This document shows, piece after piece, positions 1 to 29,840 of a DNA stretch of 64,000 nt. The stretch's first letter is position 1; every line of letters starts with the position of its first letter. Origin of the DNA: Antennarius striatus (Eukaryota; Chordata; Actinopteri; Lophiiformes; Antennariidae); NCBI RefSeq assembly GCF_040054535.1, contig NC_090784.1, forward strand, positions 14,933,001-14,997,000. Direction: 5' to 3'. A program made the position numbers and the translations under genes. The notes under the pieces were generated by a model, which saw nothing but the letters and a program-made list of their open reading frames with translations, was not told where the DNA came from and made no database searches.

Positions 1-917
1 GAACAGAAAAAAATGGAAAATTGGGTTAAAAAATATAAAATGAAGTACATTTTACTTGTTTGGTTTTTTTTCTACTACAAAGGGATATTTTAATACTACA
101 GTTCAGGTTTCCAGCAAGTTAAGTGGATTAAGGTCAAAGTTGGAGGATAAAAAATGAACATGAATAATGTCCTCAGAGTAAATATGCATGTGTATTTGAT
201 GTATATGAGTAAAATTAGTTGTTTTTTTTACCTGATATGTGGTGGCTTGGCTGGGGAAATTGCAACTGACAGAGAAAGATGTGATTTCAGTGAGAGAGCA
301 AAAGTAGAGGAGAGAAAATGAGTTTGTCACTTCATCCTCATTGATCTGTACTTCATAAAAGGAGTTATCTAATGCAGGCCTGTTATCCAGTACACTCTTT
401 GCATACTTGCTATCACTCTGAGCTATTATGAACACTTCAACATTCATTCATATTTGTATTTTCAAGCTGAATGACAAAGCATCCGATAAATAAAAGGTGG
501 GTGGATGGTAGCGCAGTCTTGAAGCAAATGCAGCTCGCAGTCTGCCCTTGATCATTCATGCATAATAGAGTATGGTGAGACAGGTTTGTGTGCAGAGAGA
601 GGGAAATATGGAGGAGTGAAGTGTACTGTAGGTGCTTTTGGCAAAGTACAGCTGTGACATTTATGTGCAACAGCCTTGCTGAATACTCTGGAGAACTTTC
701 CTTAAAAAGAACATGTATTATGATTTTATTTTTAGATAAATCATTCGGAAGGGCTGACCATTTTGTAAGCTACAGATTTTACTTTTCCGTTAAAGGTATG
801 ATAAGCATTTGATGCTGTACAGTAGAATCAGGTTATCCAAAGAATATGACCTTCCTGCTAACATGTGGAGGCTTGCAAAGGATAAAACAGGTGCTTTCAG
901 CATTCAGCGAGTCTCAC

Positions 918-2173
918 CTCTGCCGAGTGACTGCGTACGGGAAGGGTATCTCTTGCTTGGCCTTCTCTCAAATGTGCTGGCTCGCCTCAGTCTGCTCCCA
1001 TGAGTGGCCTGATATTCTGTTTTACCGCTGAGATTTAAAAGCACAAAGAGGAAAGTTAAAATGATAAAGGCTCAGAATTTAAGCCCAGGGCATAAAAACA
1101 CAAACCTAAAATTAAGGGTTTCAAAGAAGTAAAATTTTAAAATATGGTATCAGTGAAATGTTTCTAAAATTAAATTATAGTTATCATGTTTAAAAAAAAC
1201 ATTCAATAGATTTTTAGCAGGTCGAATGTTTTCTTTGGAACCAGAATAATGGGTAACTAGTTCAAAAAAAGAAAGAAAAAAAAGGAATTGACATTTACAA
1301 GACTATTGTACAGATATTACTTGACATTTCTTCCAATTTATCTCTACCAAGAAGAATTGATAAAGAAATATGATCACTGATTTTTGTTTTTGCGTCTAAA
1401 AAGGGTTTTTGCTGGAATTTTTTTGTATAGGTGAATCTTGTTCCAAAAAGAAGCTGACTAAATCTTGAGGCAAGCACACGTTTAAACGTTCTGGATTGCT
1501 TCACTTTTTTTTTTAAATTAAAAAATATTAGAAGCCAAAAATGCCACTGATTACTGATATTGGTATATATGTTATACCTCATGACATTATATTGCATACC
1601 TCTTCTCACTTTCACCACCTATAGTTTGAGCTAATGGAATCAGTTGAACATACAGCAGCATTCATGCAGTTTTGTTCAGCTGCTTCATCAAATGACAAGA
1701 AGTGCAATTCAAGTGTGAGATTTTGCTACAACCATCTCCGAAAGAGTCAGATGAAAACAAACAATATGAAGAGGATATCTCAGTTGCAATAGGAACAGAT
1801 CCATGTAACCATAGATACATTGTAACCATAGATACATTGTAACCATAGATACAAAGGCTCGCTTTCATTTGACACACTATTACCCATAAGCAGGACATCC
1901 AAGCTGAGTGAGCCAACTTGTGTCATCGTTCTCCGCATCTTTACTCTACCTGAACCTGAATCGGGACCCGAGTCGCGTGAAGTCGCTGCGGCTCGCCTTT
2001 CCTGTGGTTGGTTGACGTAGCCGAAAGAAGGCGTGGCTCTCCACTGCACACTTCCACAGGTTTTTGCAGCTCTTAGAACTGGCCAGCTGGAACACAAAGG
2101 TGTGTTCCTGCTCCCGACCCTGAACAGTCAGAAGACAACTAAACAATGTGAGATATATAGGGAAAATGCACCG

Positions 2174-2257
<84 letters not shown>

Positions 2258-4631
2258 CAATATGATGGTGATGAACTACAAACCTGATCGTCGTCCTCCA
2301 CCACGACCAAGGTGAGTCGACTCTTTTTAAAGTCCAGCCGAGTGATTTTGGGCCTTTTAAACAAAAACAAAAGATTTTTAAGGTTTAAGGTTATCTAAGT
2401 AAGACTGTCACCAATATTACATTAATATATATTAGAGCTTTTCTGGGTCAGTGGCTTTGGGCTAAGTTGTTGTATACAAGCAAATATTGATTCTATTAAT
2501 TAAAATTACTGCAAATAAGAAAGCAAATTCAGGCAATAACAAGCTGCTCATTTCTTCTTTCATTTCAAATGCTGACAGAAATTGCAGACAAGCCTCTTAC
2601 TGGAAGAAAAAAAGAATTATCTGACAGTGGCGTTGGCGGAGGCTTGCTCTAAGTGCTTTCTAGTTTCAAATGTCTTAATAAGGAGATTTTGATTTTAGCT
2701 GTTAATGTCTTCCATTAAACGCAACAGGTTTGGGATTTTATGGCACCCCTGGGCCCATCCTTAAATCATCCCAAGGTGCCAAAGCAGCCGCCTTGGGATC
2801 CTCTAGATTAGAAATGTGTTCAATGACCTTACCAAAAGAAGAGGCCAATTTTGTTGTTGCCTTCAAACACTAAGATGCCAGTTGGAGTGAGACCTAGTGC
2901 ATACTCTCCTCCGTCTCTGCCCTGAAGACATACAACACTTACATTTAGTTCTCAAACACACTGCGACTTAAAGACATTTAAGTTCAGAAAATATATACTC
3001 ACACACCTTGACAAAGTGCATGTCCACTCCATAAAGCTCCAACCACTTGCATTTATTAAGAAAAGCAATCTCTGCTTGAGATGGACTCTTCCCCCTGAGG
3101 ATTTCACAAAAAACAATAACATCAAGTCTGTCTTAATTTTCACCTCTGCCTCCATCTGAAAAATAAAATAATCAATAATAACACTTCATGATCTCTGCTG
3201 GTAATTAAAGGGAAATATCTGATGACTAAGTCCAAGCCTGAGTCCCTGACTCAGACTTGGTATGCTAGAATGACTGTGAACACTGTGAGTGAGTTTGTCC
3301 TTGTGTGGCTCATCCGGCTCTGTGGGGTGCAGCATATGTGTGTGTATCTAATCTGAGGTTGGAGCAATCAGACCATGGCTGAGTTAAATACTGCTCAGAA
3401 TCAATCAAGACCCTCCAGGGATTAATTCCTTAATCCCCCCTTTTACATGCCAGCAAGAGTGAAGCCAAGGCCGAGGACGAGAGAAAAGAAGGAGTGAAAT
3501 TTAGCTGCCCTCATCGCTGGCACAAAAAGACAGAAGCAGAATGACTTCCTCTGCTGCTAAATGCTGCTCAGCTACTGTTTTCTGCCCAGCTGTTATACCC
3601 AATGAGGAAATAAAAAGGGTAAATCAGCCAAGGGATGACTTACAATAAGTTGCATTTGTGTGTGGGAATGTTTATGCATGTTGTGTTTTAGCTGTTTAGC
3701 AGACCGTGACCTCACTCACCTGAGCTCCAACCACCTTGCGAAGATATCTGCCTCCATGGCCTCGCTCTGCTTGGGACTGAAGCGAAACTCCGACACAAAC
3801 TCAGGAGAGTGCTCCAAGGGATCGCAGTCGCCTAGCTCACCTGGATTTGACATGACATTTAATCAGATTTAAGAATAATGAATGTAGACTCAGCAAAGCA
3901 GGACTCAACCCTCAATTTCTAGCTGGTATTTAAAGTGATTCTGTGTCATTTTTAAACCTGAAAAAAGACTTGCCTCCTCTGTACAATAAAGAGATAGATA
4001 ATAAATTTCTAGTGAATCACACTCAGTAGATTTGCCAGTGTAGTTTTACTGGCTGTAAAATTATAAAAATAGATGGATATTGCTGTGTAGCTGACACGTT
4101 GAGTACCATTTTGCAATTTTGTGACTTGTCGCTCTTTTCCTATTCACTTTTAAGCTCTATGCTCACAAAACCATATACTAATATCTTTCTACAGCTGAAA
4201 GACAGCTAATCCAATCTAGGTTGTATTGCTTGCAATTTACATGATTCCACATATGTCCATATCTTTTTCATGTTTAATTTCCTAATGACACATATCAGTA
4301 TGTTTCTGATGTTCTCCAGTCATAGATATCGAAGTAAGAGTTTGATTTTCTTTTTTGGCTCAATGGAGGACATTTTTCTGATATCTAAAAATCACACATT
4401 TTGACATGATCTGGATAACATTTAGCTCACTGGGTCTTATCACAGTGAAATTAATTAAAAGTCTTTACTTAAATCACAGTATATAAATAAATAGAGTCCA
4501 CTTACTTTGTAAACAATATGTCGCCAGCTCAACGGAGATGTCATACGGACATTTCAACCTGACAAGAGGAAAACAAACAATGATGACGAGCAGTTATAGG
4601 GAGTGCATTCATACAGTTAAAGCATGACCTG

Positions 4632-4709
<78 letters not shown>

Positions 4710-6339
4710 TACTGAGTAAAAGAGGAAACCTTGTCCTAAAATAAGTAGCCCTTTGCTGTTCCTGATCTTGAGCTTTATAATAGAACTGGACTCCAGGGAA
4801 CCGTGGCCCAGATAGAGCCAGGATGTAGGAGAGGGGTAACACACTGCCAGAGTGTGTCTGTGTGTAAGAAGAGGCTCTGCTGTCCAGGTGTCCCCCAGTC
4901 TCTAGCACAGGTCATCTGTATGTACCCACAGGTGGGTGTGTTTATATAGTTTTAATACTGCTTGTGAGATCCAGAAGTCTGCACAGATGAGCAGAAGTTA
5001 CCTATAAATGATTCATGATTCACACTCTTGAGGAGAAAAATTTATTTTTGGATGAACGCTTTCTTCAGTCGTGAAGCTGAGCTCAGATTTAGGCGTATAG
5101 ATTCAAAAATATCAATAAATTAATTTCTGTATTTAATATCCACAAACCTCTACATTAGTAAAATGCTTTTTTTCAGCACACTACAAATTGGTTTAATATA
5201 GTAAATTCATTATTTTTATGCCACCTAACACACATCACATCCTCCGAACCGCTTTATCCACCGTAGCGAGTCTTGGGATGCTGGAGAGTATCCCAGCTGT
5301 CTTAGGGCATGGGGCGGGGCACCTAACAGTCTAAACCAATTAGGTCAAATATATGAAGGAAATATTGGGCGGAATTTAAAATTTAAAATGATTCACCATC
5401 AACTCAAAACTTGACATTTAAAAGAGGACAATACAGATCTGTTGGTTTGAATCATGTAAGCTTACCTATTGTCTCTTTTAACTTGAAACTATGATTGCCT
5501 TCCTGTAAGAAATGGACTTATTTGTTCTGGAGAATGAAGGAACTTCAATATTTTTTCCCCCTCCTCTTTTCCACATTGTCTTGCTGTAGTCACACCCAGC
5601 AGACCTCCCTCCATCATTTCCTTCTCTAAAGTAAAAAGCAATATGCACTGTAATCTTGTCATTGACCATCTAGTTTCAATTTCAAATGATTCCTTCATGC
5701 CACTGTAAATCAGGCACCATTGTAGCACTTTACTAGTAAAATATCTTATTTCTAGCATCACGATTGGAAGTGTTTGCTAGTAAAAACTATGAGATCATTT
5801 GTGTATTATTTTAAATTTCAACAATATACTGGTCACAATAACTGTTTCCAACATGTCAACTATATTTTAGATTCTCATGTGTCCTGCTTCTATTGATTTA
5901 AAGAATGTAATTGTGATGCTACAACTTAAATAACAAATGTCAGTATTATATTACACCCCACTAGTCTGACAGATCATTAAAAGAGTTTTACAGCACATGC
6001 CAGCTTTCAGCCATTCACACATAGTGGCGACCATCGCAAGACAAGACACCACCTGCTCATCCACAGGGATTCACACAATCACTGACAATAAAAATAATCC
6101 CAAAAAAAATCTGATAACAATTTTAAGTTGCACATTTATAGGGGAACAATCACATACCAGGAGGCGACAGTACTCAGTCCACTGGGTCTTAGTGTGGGGA
6201 CTGGAGGGTTGTACCAGCTCACCTGCTGAGCACTGCCGGAGTGCCCTTGAGCGAGGCACTGTCCTCTTTATAAGTTGCTCATAGGTTCGCACCGTGAAGG
6301 AGCTGCCCTACCTTTCATTATCTGCATACTTACAGTCCC

Positions 6340-6372
<33 letters not shown>

Positions 6373-9300
6373 TGTGTGTCACAGGCCTGTACACATACAG
6401 GATATGTACAAATTTGATTTACAATAAGTAACTATAGTGGGCATATATTTTCCCCTACTAATGAAGTTTATTTCTTTCTCCTTTTTTTCTTTCATTTCCA
6501 GTTTGACACACTTAGGGACAATAAAAACAGAAAATTGTGGAGGCTATCTCTAAGTCAAGAGGCTGACAGGCTGTAACATGTTTGTGCCATGCTCAGATTT
6601 TAGTTCCTACTCTTGTCTTTCACCTTCCCACGTAGCTTTATTGTTTATAGTCAGCCTTAGGGCACGACTGTAACCTCTCAGTGTTTCTGTATTACTTTAT
6701 TTGTCCCATACTGCTTTGCAGTTTACAAGATGATACTGTATGACAATTAATAAAGCAGAATACTTCATATTTCATATTTCTCCATAAAACCCTTACAATG
6801 TAAACAACTCTAACAAAGTTTAATATGTAAAACTAAATCTCTGCAATAAGAAAAATAATAGAATTTCTCAATTACCACTAAAACATACATAATATAAACT
6901 GCACATGTATATAATGTATCAACTGGGGTTTTTATTATATATCAATCAAGTCATGTTCATATCACTTGTATGTACATTAACAGCTGCACAGGTACTTACT
7001 TGCCAGACAGAATATCTTGTCGAAGTTGCAGCACAAACAAATACCTGTTGGTGTAAATGGAAAAATAACACAAGGTTAAGACTGGAGACTACAAAGACTA
7101 CAAATCAATCCATGCATCACAGGCTTTTCCCCATCTCTGACACAAATTGTTTTGACAAGCCTCCATCCGTTTGGCCTTGATTTGAATCTGCCCACAGCAC
7201 CAAAGTAATTAGCCAAACGTCCCCTCTGGACCTCCGCGCTGGGCTCCGGAGGAAACCCTGTGTTCATGTGTCTATCTAGATTTGCATGTGAGAGTTTTAC
7301 CTTGTAAATTCCTCACGCAGGTTGTTTGGCTCTGACGAGTAAAATTTCACTCGGAAGAATAGTCTATAAGGAGGCCCATCTGAAAGAAGAACAGAGTGTG
7401 AAGTGTAATAAAAAGGAAGAGAGAAACTAGATAAATACTAAAAATGAATTTAATCAAATCAAAAAGCCCTATTTTAACAATTTTATCTCATTGCATACAC
7501 CCATCCCTGCCTGCCCGGTCGTAAATGTTTTATTCACCTACATTTTCATGGCCTGTTTTACTATTTCTTTGTTTTGTTCACTGGCCAGATATTCCTTTAG
7601 ACTCTTGCACTACAGGGAAAAAAAAGTAGAACAACAGTTTCTCCTCTATCCTTCCCTTCTTCCCCCTGCTACAAGCTCAAGAGCAAACAAGTGTACGGTT
7701 CCTAATGTACATGCTAATCACCATGTCAACATGAGATAATTTGCCACCTGCTCCCCACTTACCTGTTTCTACATGAATGTACTGCACATTTTCCAGCACA
7801 CACAACACAAGCAGGCCAAATGAGAAAACTGATGACATTAGCTTACCCGGGATCTGTTTCTTTATAAGCTTGGACATGTCCAACCAGTGCTGTATATAAA
7901 ATAATGAAGAGAAGATGGGTGAGTAACATCTGTTTGTGGTCTTCAGTAATAGAATACAAGCCTCTTCGTTGTTACTCACTGAGACTTGTTCTGTGTCCAT
8001 GAACTGCAATCCGAAGTAGTCTGTCTCAACCAGATCTATGTGATACATAATCTGATCAAACAGGTCCTGGCCTTTGGACTTACTCTGCAAAATAACAGAG
8101 ATTTGTGTGAGTTTATTGTAATTTCTTCTGCTCAGATAACCTGATCATATTATACATGGTTGCTGGATTTCCCTGTATTTTAGCCATGAGCGTCCACAAC
8201 AGGAGCAACAGCAGAAAGGATTCAAGAGATCACAGAGAGCCAACACTGCTGTGATAAAATAATTGTTGAATCATTCCACACAGTGAGGTGATGCTGGTGC
8301 AAACATTAGTAATTATTCAACCCAACCTCTTGAGCCTAGAAACCAACTTACAATCATGTATTTATCAAGCGGTAAATAAATTCGATTAAGTATAACTTCT
8401 CAAAGACAAAATAAAAGTTTCTTATCTCAGCGACATATTGGTGTCATGTTTCTACACCTCTGCATTACCATAATATGAATCAGTCAAGTCCTCATCCAAA
8501 TATATATATTTAAATCACCCAGATCTTGGTTTGATCCAGATCTTGATCCTTTCTACATTGTGGTGGAAGTTGAGGACTTTTCTATTCGCTGTGTATTTTT
8601 AGTTTGATTGGCTCATTAATATTTTCATAATACTGGCAAAATATCAAAATGAAAATGTATTTCATTCCTTGCAAATTTAAGTTGATCAAAGTAAGCAAAG
8701 TTAGGGTTTTAGGAATGCTTACAGCTAGTGTTACAATCATAGCTATTAATATAAAACACATATTTTTAAACCCAGTTTTGATTATCCGGTCGTAAATTCC
8801 AAATTTTGATAGTTGTTGAAAAAAGTATAAAAATGATCCAGAATCTGAATCCATTCTCAAATCTGTCCAAATAACTATTCAATTATTTATCAATCTGGTG
8901 TCCAACCATACTAAAAATGTCATCAGAATTCAGTTCCAGCTCTTTTACTGTTTTGCAGGCAAACAACCAAATGTTGGGAATAACATGACTGTGATTCTGA
9001 CTGGTGTAGTTCATTATATACAGCATACGAAAGTGGTTTTGTGTGTGTGTGGGTGTGGGCGGGGAGTCAAAATGACAAGGACAAGCCCTTAAGGGACAGG
9101 CCATTATTTAGTCTTTTGTCAGTACTACTCACAACCAAGCACACAAATATGAACTGCTTTAGCAACATGTTGTTCTGAACAGTTCAGGGTCGCCCCTTGT
9201 GAAGAACTCTTCCCAGTCTGACCCATATTACACACAGTGGGTGTGTAGAAAGATGACAGCCTTGTACTTTGGATCCTGATAACAAGTCTAAACTTCCGGG

Positions 9301-11449
9301 TGAGTGCATGAATGTGTGAGGAAATCAGAGGTATTAAGGGATTGGGGACAGAGAAAAAAAAAATTGCCAGAATGCTCTTGCTCATTCTGCAGCATGTTTA
9401 GAGAGGCGATTGAAATTACAGCCTCTATCACAAGGGAGCGCATGCAGTGGCAAAAAACTGCAGAGAGTCACGCACCGCAGAGAACATTTTACTTTTTCTT
9501 TTCAGCATGGTGTTTTGTCTTCACTCTGCCTGAAGTGACAGACTAATAAGCTTTAATAAGTGACTTGTGGGTTCAGGACATCTGATGTGAACAAACTTGT
9601 TCCAACACACCTGTGACTAACCTGCCAGCTTGACAAGCCCTATGTCGTTTTGTTGTCGGAGCTGTAATACCTCTGAAAAGACTGCGGCTTTGTGTTATTG
9701 TTGTAACCTGCCTGCAGAAAAAGTTAAATATGCTCCACCGTTATAACCCACAATATGAGCATTTAGTAAATGACGCATACATGCAACAGCTTCGGTGACA
9801 CATGCGCAGCCTTCAAAATGAAAACATCTTACAACATGCCACTTACGCATGAAAGCCCACACACTTGCTCATCACCCTATCTAACCCTCACACACTCGTA
9901 GCACTTGTCCGTGTCACAGAGTCCCCACACTTAAAATCACATCAGGCAGTCAGGAAACAGACGAAGACAAAGGACAGGTTGAAAGGGAACGGGAAGGGAA
10001 AGCTTGATGAGAAGGAGGACTGGTAGACAGGTTGAAAGAGTAAGAAAACGGGTATGGTTGGAGGCCAAACAGGAAACATAAAAGGTCATTAGATCACACA
10101 ATGAGGAGTCAAAGCAGAGCTGTGATTGTTTGTGGAGGATCAGATGAAGACAAATAGAATGAGAAAGAAAATGAAGAAGAGAAGAAAGTGAAAGAAGGAT
10201 GCTGCTGGGAGGGGGTGGATTCAGGTCTATTATAGAATTCCCCTCAGTTAGATTGGGAAGTAATGTGATGAACTGGCTGATCATAACATCATGTGGAGCT
10301 GCGCTTCTGAACAGGAAGAAACATAACTCAAAAAACAAAGCACTATATGTAGAACGCCGCGGTAGAACACAGAGAGAAAACTGGGAGGGAAACTGATCTG
10401 GCTTTAAAATAAACAAGGCAGTCACAGACTGCAACATCCTGCGACACCCCTGAATTCAAAATTTTACCTAACCTACTTGCATAGGTCAAAGATCAAAGCT
10501 CGTGCTCTGACCTACTGTCATTGATCAAAGCACTAGCTTTGATCTATGGTCTTACTCACACTGACCTTCTCCCTCATCTTTATATCTTTTCAGGTTCCTG
10601 AGTGTACAAAAACTGAAATTTGACCTTAACCTAGTGTTCTCAAGGTCAAGGTCATCATCTCATTTTAATCCCCTTTGCCGCCTAAGTAATGTGCTTTTTT
10701 GTTTTTTCCATCTTTCTATCTGCAATGGTTGCAAAATTTGGTGGATAACTGTCTTTTACAATACATCACCGCTTTGAAGCGGGATGTAATAAGGACTACA
10801 GCTGGGAAAAAAGTGAAAGTGATAAAATGTTTTTAAAAATAAACATTATTTAACATAGTTTGTGTCCAGATTCAGATTTCACCATTTTTTAAGGTTAACC
10901 TTAGCACTTTTTTTTTTACATTTGAAATTTGAAAAGTTTAATACAAACTGAAAATTACAGGATCAGGCCAAATCGAGCAAACTGTGGCATTTTTCTCCTT
11001 CATTTAAGGACCAGCTGGGACGCACACGCTGGATCGCACCTCCACGCGTTTTAACCGAGGCTACCACACGATCCTATACCGGCTGTATGTTGACATTCTT
11101 CCAACCACTGCAAACCCGTCTCGCCGGTGTCAACCCGCCGGACAGGCTTCAGTGCACTCACAGGCAGATCCACAGTGACATCCGATCCGTCCAGCAGCAG
11201 GACGCGGCAGGTGATGGTGGTCCTCGCCGTCCCGGCTGCTGGGATGTGAACCGCCACCCCCCCGGTGACCACGGCGGGAGCGTGTACAACCTGCTGCTGA
11301 TGGGCCATGAGGAGGGGGTTCCCGGTCACCCCTCCTGCTCCTCCTCCCACTCCTTCTCCACCCCCTTTACCATCCCGTTCATCTTTCTCTCTCGTCTGGA
11401 TGCGGCTCCGGGAGCGGAGGCTGAATGTCCGGCGCAGAAAGCCCATCAT
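918..11449 (-). CDS. epb41l4b: Band 4.1-like protein 4B (FERM), 5' part, runs off left edge
   Basis: Membrane-cytoskeleton adaptor of the protein 4.1 family (EHM2/LULU2 type). Exons, in transcript order: 11449-11162, 8084-7980, 7889-7847, 7379-7301, 7044-7000, 4558-4506, 3840-3720, 3094-3007, 2921-2833, 2353-2284, 2119-1950, 1027-918. All have AG/GT borders and compatible phases, giving 420 visible residues. The start is the first of two adjacent ATGs, giving [10 protein letters not shown], like the human MLRFLRRTF start. Residues about 80-384 are the FERM domain ([64 protein letters not shown]). A basic FERM-adjacent segment follows (GSRFRF, then [20 protein letters not shown]). The C-terminal half lies beyond base 1. 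A 34-nt candidate next exon, 265-232, has a good acceptor and donor and fits the phase, but its residues are not recognisable. Similarity to EPB41L4B exceeds that to EPB41L4A, and the neighbouring ptpn3 matches human synteny. Confidence 0.93.
2156..2255 (+). repeat. (GT)n microsatellite with shared leader motif, in epb41l4b intron
   Basis: About 40 GT units at 2176-2255, preceded by 'TATAGGGAAAATGCACCGAG'. The same leader is found twice at 29.5-29.7 kb, also directly before (GT)n. It occupies half of the 164-bp intron between the epb41l4b exons at 2284-2353 and 1950-2119. Confidence 0.9.
4634..4707. repeat. (GT)n microsatellite
   Basis: A pure run of about 37 GT units in an epb41l4b intron, about 50 bp from the exon at 4506-4558. 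A shorter GT run lies at 6341-6379. Confidence 0.95.
5225..5325. repeat. Fragment of common teleost interspersed repeat
   Basis: The stretch reading 'CCGCTTTATCCACCGTAGCG ... GGCATGGGGCGGGGCACC' resembles the widespread fish repeat module that contains a 'gcttatcc ... ggggcggggtacacc' core. It lies in an epb41l4b intron. Identification is by memory of the pattern only. Confidence 0.35.
6155..6315 (+). repeat. tRNA-derived SINE fragment (same family as 31.8 kb)
   Basis: This reads in order: a tRNA-like head (GGCGACAGTACTCAGTCCACT), 'GGGGACTGGAGGGTTGTACC', then 'TGAGCACTGCCGGAGTGCCCTTGAGC-AGGCACTG'. The same blocks recur in opposite orientation at 31.78-32.01 kb. This architecture matches a tRNA-derived SINE common in percomorph fishes. 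It sits in an epb41l4b intron and is truncated internally compared with the other copy. Confidence 0.6.
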
Positions 11450-12240
11450 TTTCCTGATTAACAAAGCGAGGAGTTCCGTGTTTTTTCCTCTTTTTTCTTT
11501 TTAATGATCCACGCAACAGTCGGTGCAGCCGGGGTCCTGCTGCTGCTGCCGCCGCGCCTCCTCCTCGTCGTCCTCCCCGGGGACAGGAGTCACTTAGCAG
11601 GCGCGGAGGAGACTTCAGGACTGCCGATCAGTTCTCAGGGTGAACGTCGGCAGCTGCTGGGGACTCGAGCCGCATACCAATTGAAAGTAACAATAATCGA
11701 TCACCGAGGCGTTTAACAGTTGATCACCAATCATTCGGTGAACGACGGGACTCGCTCGCGGAAATAGAAGGCGCCCTCTTCCCGCTGTCCTGCCCTCTCC
11801 CCTGCACCTGCCTCCTGCTTAGACTCGCTGTTGCGCACAGACTGTCAAGACACGGACAAATCCGGTTCGATGCTCCGCAGAGGGAGCTCCACGTTCACTG
11901 GGGAGCGGAGAGGCAGGACATCCCGTCACCCGTGGACCAACTCAAGCCGGTGTTTGTAGTTGCTCGTTCTCACTGACGAACCGAAACTAGTCTACCTCAC
12001 AGGTAAAAGTCTACCAACGACAACTGGACAAACAGAGCGATCTGCGCCTGCGTAAAACCACAACGCAGAACAAACTTCTGTGCACGCTGGTCGATCCTCC
12101 AGTTTCAGCGAACCAGCGCCACCTGCCTGCTGCGTGACCGCCTGGCGGGACAACGTTTTGGGGATAGTGGGCGCTCCGAGCGTGTCCCAAGGTCCCTGAC
12201 ATCTTGATGGGGACTTGTATTACTATAACACCGTCATAAT
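11450..12240 (-). promoter_or_regulatory. epb41l4b: epb41l4b 5' UTR and CpG-rich promoter region
   Basis: The bases upstream of the epb41l4b start codon are CpG-dense compared with the AT-rich flanks, including a CTG/CCG-rich stretch at 11537-11580. CpG density falls off near 12200. No TATA box is obvious. The transcription start cannot be placed from sequence alone. It is inferred to be a CpG-island promoter firing leftward. Confidence 0.5.
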
Positions 12241-13450
12241 AAGGAATTTAAAATATAATAACCCATCCCAGGAATATGCAGTATGTTTGGATTTTTTTTA
12301 TAGACATGTGGCTAAATCATAGTTTTATTACAAAAAAACAAGAAACGAATCATGATCCCCAAACGTCATCAGGCCTGTTTATTTTCATGGAGTTGAAAAT
12401 CAATAATTTCATGTCATCTAAAATTTTAGAATATTATTTTAAATTACTTCCAATGTGGAAATAATGTTTATGACTTTTATTTTGAAATAAAACTGTAGAA
12501 TTATAAAAAAGGAAAATACATTTATGTCAAATTACAGATTTACTAGAATTATTCCAAACTTTTTTAAAATTTTATTTCAATCAAGCGTTATCTAGAATAA
12601 GATGAGATCTCACTCTCACCATCATGGGATATTTTTGGTTCTATCAAAATACATGAATTATTCCTAAAGAAATTAAAGACATAGTCACAACTTTTGCTAT
12701 ATTTTCCTCCCAACCAGACTGTTTTGTGATGAAAATAAACAGACAATTCCCATTGCTTAAGTGAGCAGATTTATTCCACCAGCAAGTGTGGAAAGTTCTA
12801 CAGTACAAGACACCATCTGTCTTTTACATAATCTAAAAAAAAGTGATTTTTTAAATAATCTCAAAATAAAGTGACATGTTCTAATCTAATGAGCTAAACT
12901 TTAACATTCACTGTCAAATTAAATGACCACTCAGACGCTTCACTAGAAATGAGTGTGTTTATTTAGTTTCTCAATAATTTAACAGTGTTAAACTGCAGGT
13001 TTGATGCTCCTCTGGAGGGTCACCACAACCATCTGCAGTAGTGATCTAAAGCCTGCCTTGCTCTTCATCTTTGGATACACAGATGAACTATAGATTATAT
13101 CGATCCCAGGCTGCCCCTCCTGCCATGTTTGATCCATCAAATGGGAGTCCATCTAAGGCACACACAGCTTTATGAGCAGAGGCAACATTCCTCAGTGGCC
13201 TCCTGGACAGAAATTATGAGCAGTTCACATCAGCCTAACATCAGTCTCTATGGAGACCGCAGCCTCTAAAAGCCTAATGCTCTATCATTTAAAGCTAAGG
13301 CTAACGAGGTGGTAGGTCACGGACAGCTTTCCCCTAAAGCCAGCAGCAGTACCATGGATGAGACAGATTACTCAGGTACAGCTCTGGAAGTCACCGGTAG
13401 TGATGTGAGACTGAAACGGTGTGTCTGATGTGATCCTTTGCCAGTTTGGG
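12241..13450 (-). other. ptpn3 3' UTR and intergenic spacer
   Basis: No conserved coding segment was seen. Minus-strand poly(A) signals (TTTATT on the plus strand) occur at about 12770-12775 and again near 12958, so the ptpn3 3' UTR probably ends close to 12.75 kb. The stretch 12241-12750 is AT-rich sequence in which I recognise nothing. Confidence 0.4.
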
Positions 13451-28917
<15,467 letters not shown>

Positions 28918-29423
28918 GTCTGTTACCACGGTAACTCTGCCTCCCTCTCAAGGCAAACACCCTGCCCTCAGCTGGTCACTGAGAGGACACCTAGACACAC
29001 ACACAAAACACAAAAACAGTGTCAGATGTTTCTGGGCTGTTGTCTTTAAATGAGAGCACCTCCCTCAGGATGACATTGTCTGGTGAGTGATATTATGAGC
29101 TGGATGAAGCATCAGCCTGCAGTGAGTAATGCACCGTGAATGTGAAGGAGTGACTGAGTACCAGAGTGTGTTTGCGTAATTCCTTATTATTTGGCCTGGG
29201 TCTGAACATGTCCCTTCCCTTCGCCTGCAGTCCTCCCTCGGAGTCTCTCCGCCTTAGCGGGCAGCTGAATGATAAGAATGTTAAACATTTTCAGAGCTGA
29301 CCACGCCCATCTACAACACTCACACTGATTTAGGATCAGCTGCTGGGCGCAAGGCACACGTAACACACCAATAACACACGCATGCACGTTCTGGGTGGAA
29401 ACTTACATAGGCTGCCACTCTTA

Positions 29424-29840
<417 letters not shown>

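Noticed and set aside
232-441. Open minus-strand stretch that could be an epb41l4b exon
   Set aside because: Residues do not match the EPB41L4B C-terminal region I know. Only the 34-nt piece 265-232 fits phase and splice signals, and it is too short to trust.
2033-2257. Long open frames of Cys-Val or Thr-His repeats (also near 4.6, 18.1, 29.4-29.9, 31.1 and 38.1 kb)
   Set aside because: They are translations of (GT)n, (CA)n and (TA)n microsatellites, not proteins.
9937-10437. 166-codon minus-strand frame in an epb41l4b intron
   Set aside because: Low-complexity Ser/Leu-rich composition, no family resemblance, and no splice relation to the gene.
10763-10788. Small hairpin around ACATCACCGCTT/AAGCGGGATGT
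   Set aside because: Short, imperfect, isolated in intergenic-like intron sequence; no evidence of a small RNA.
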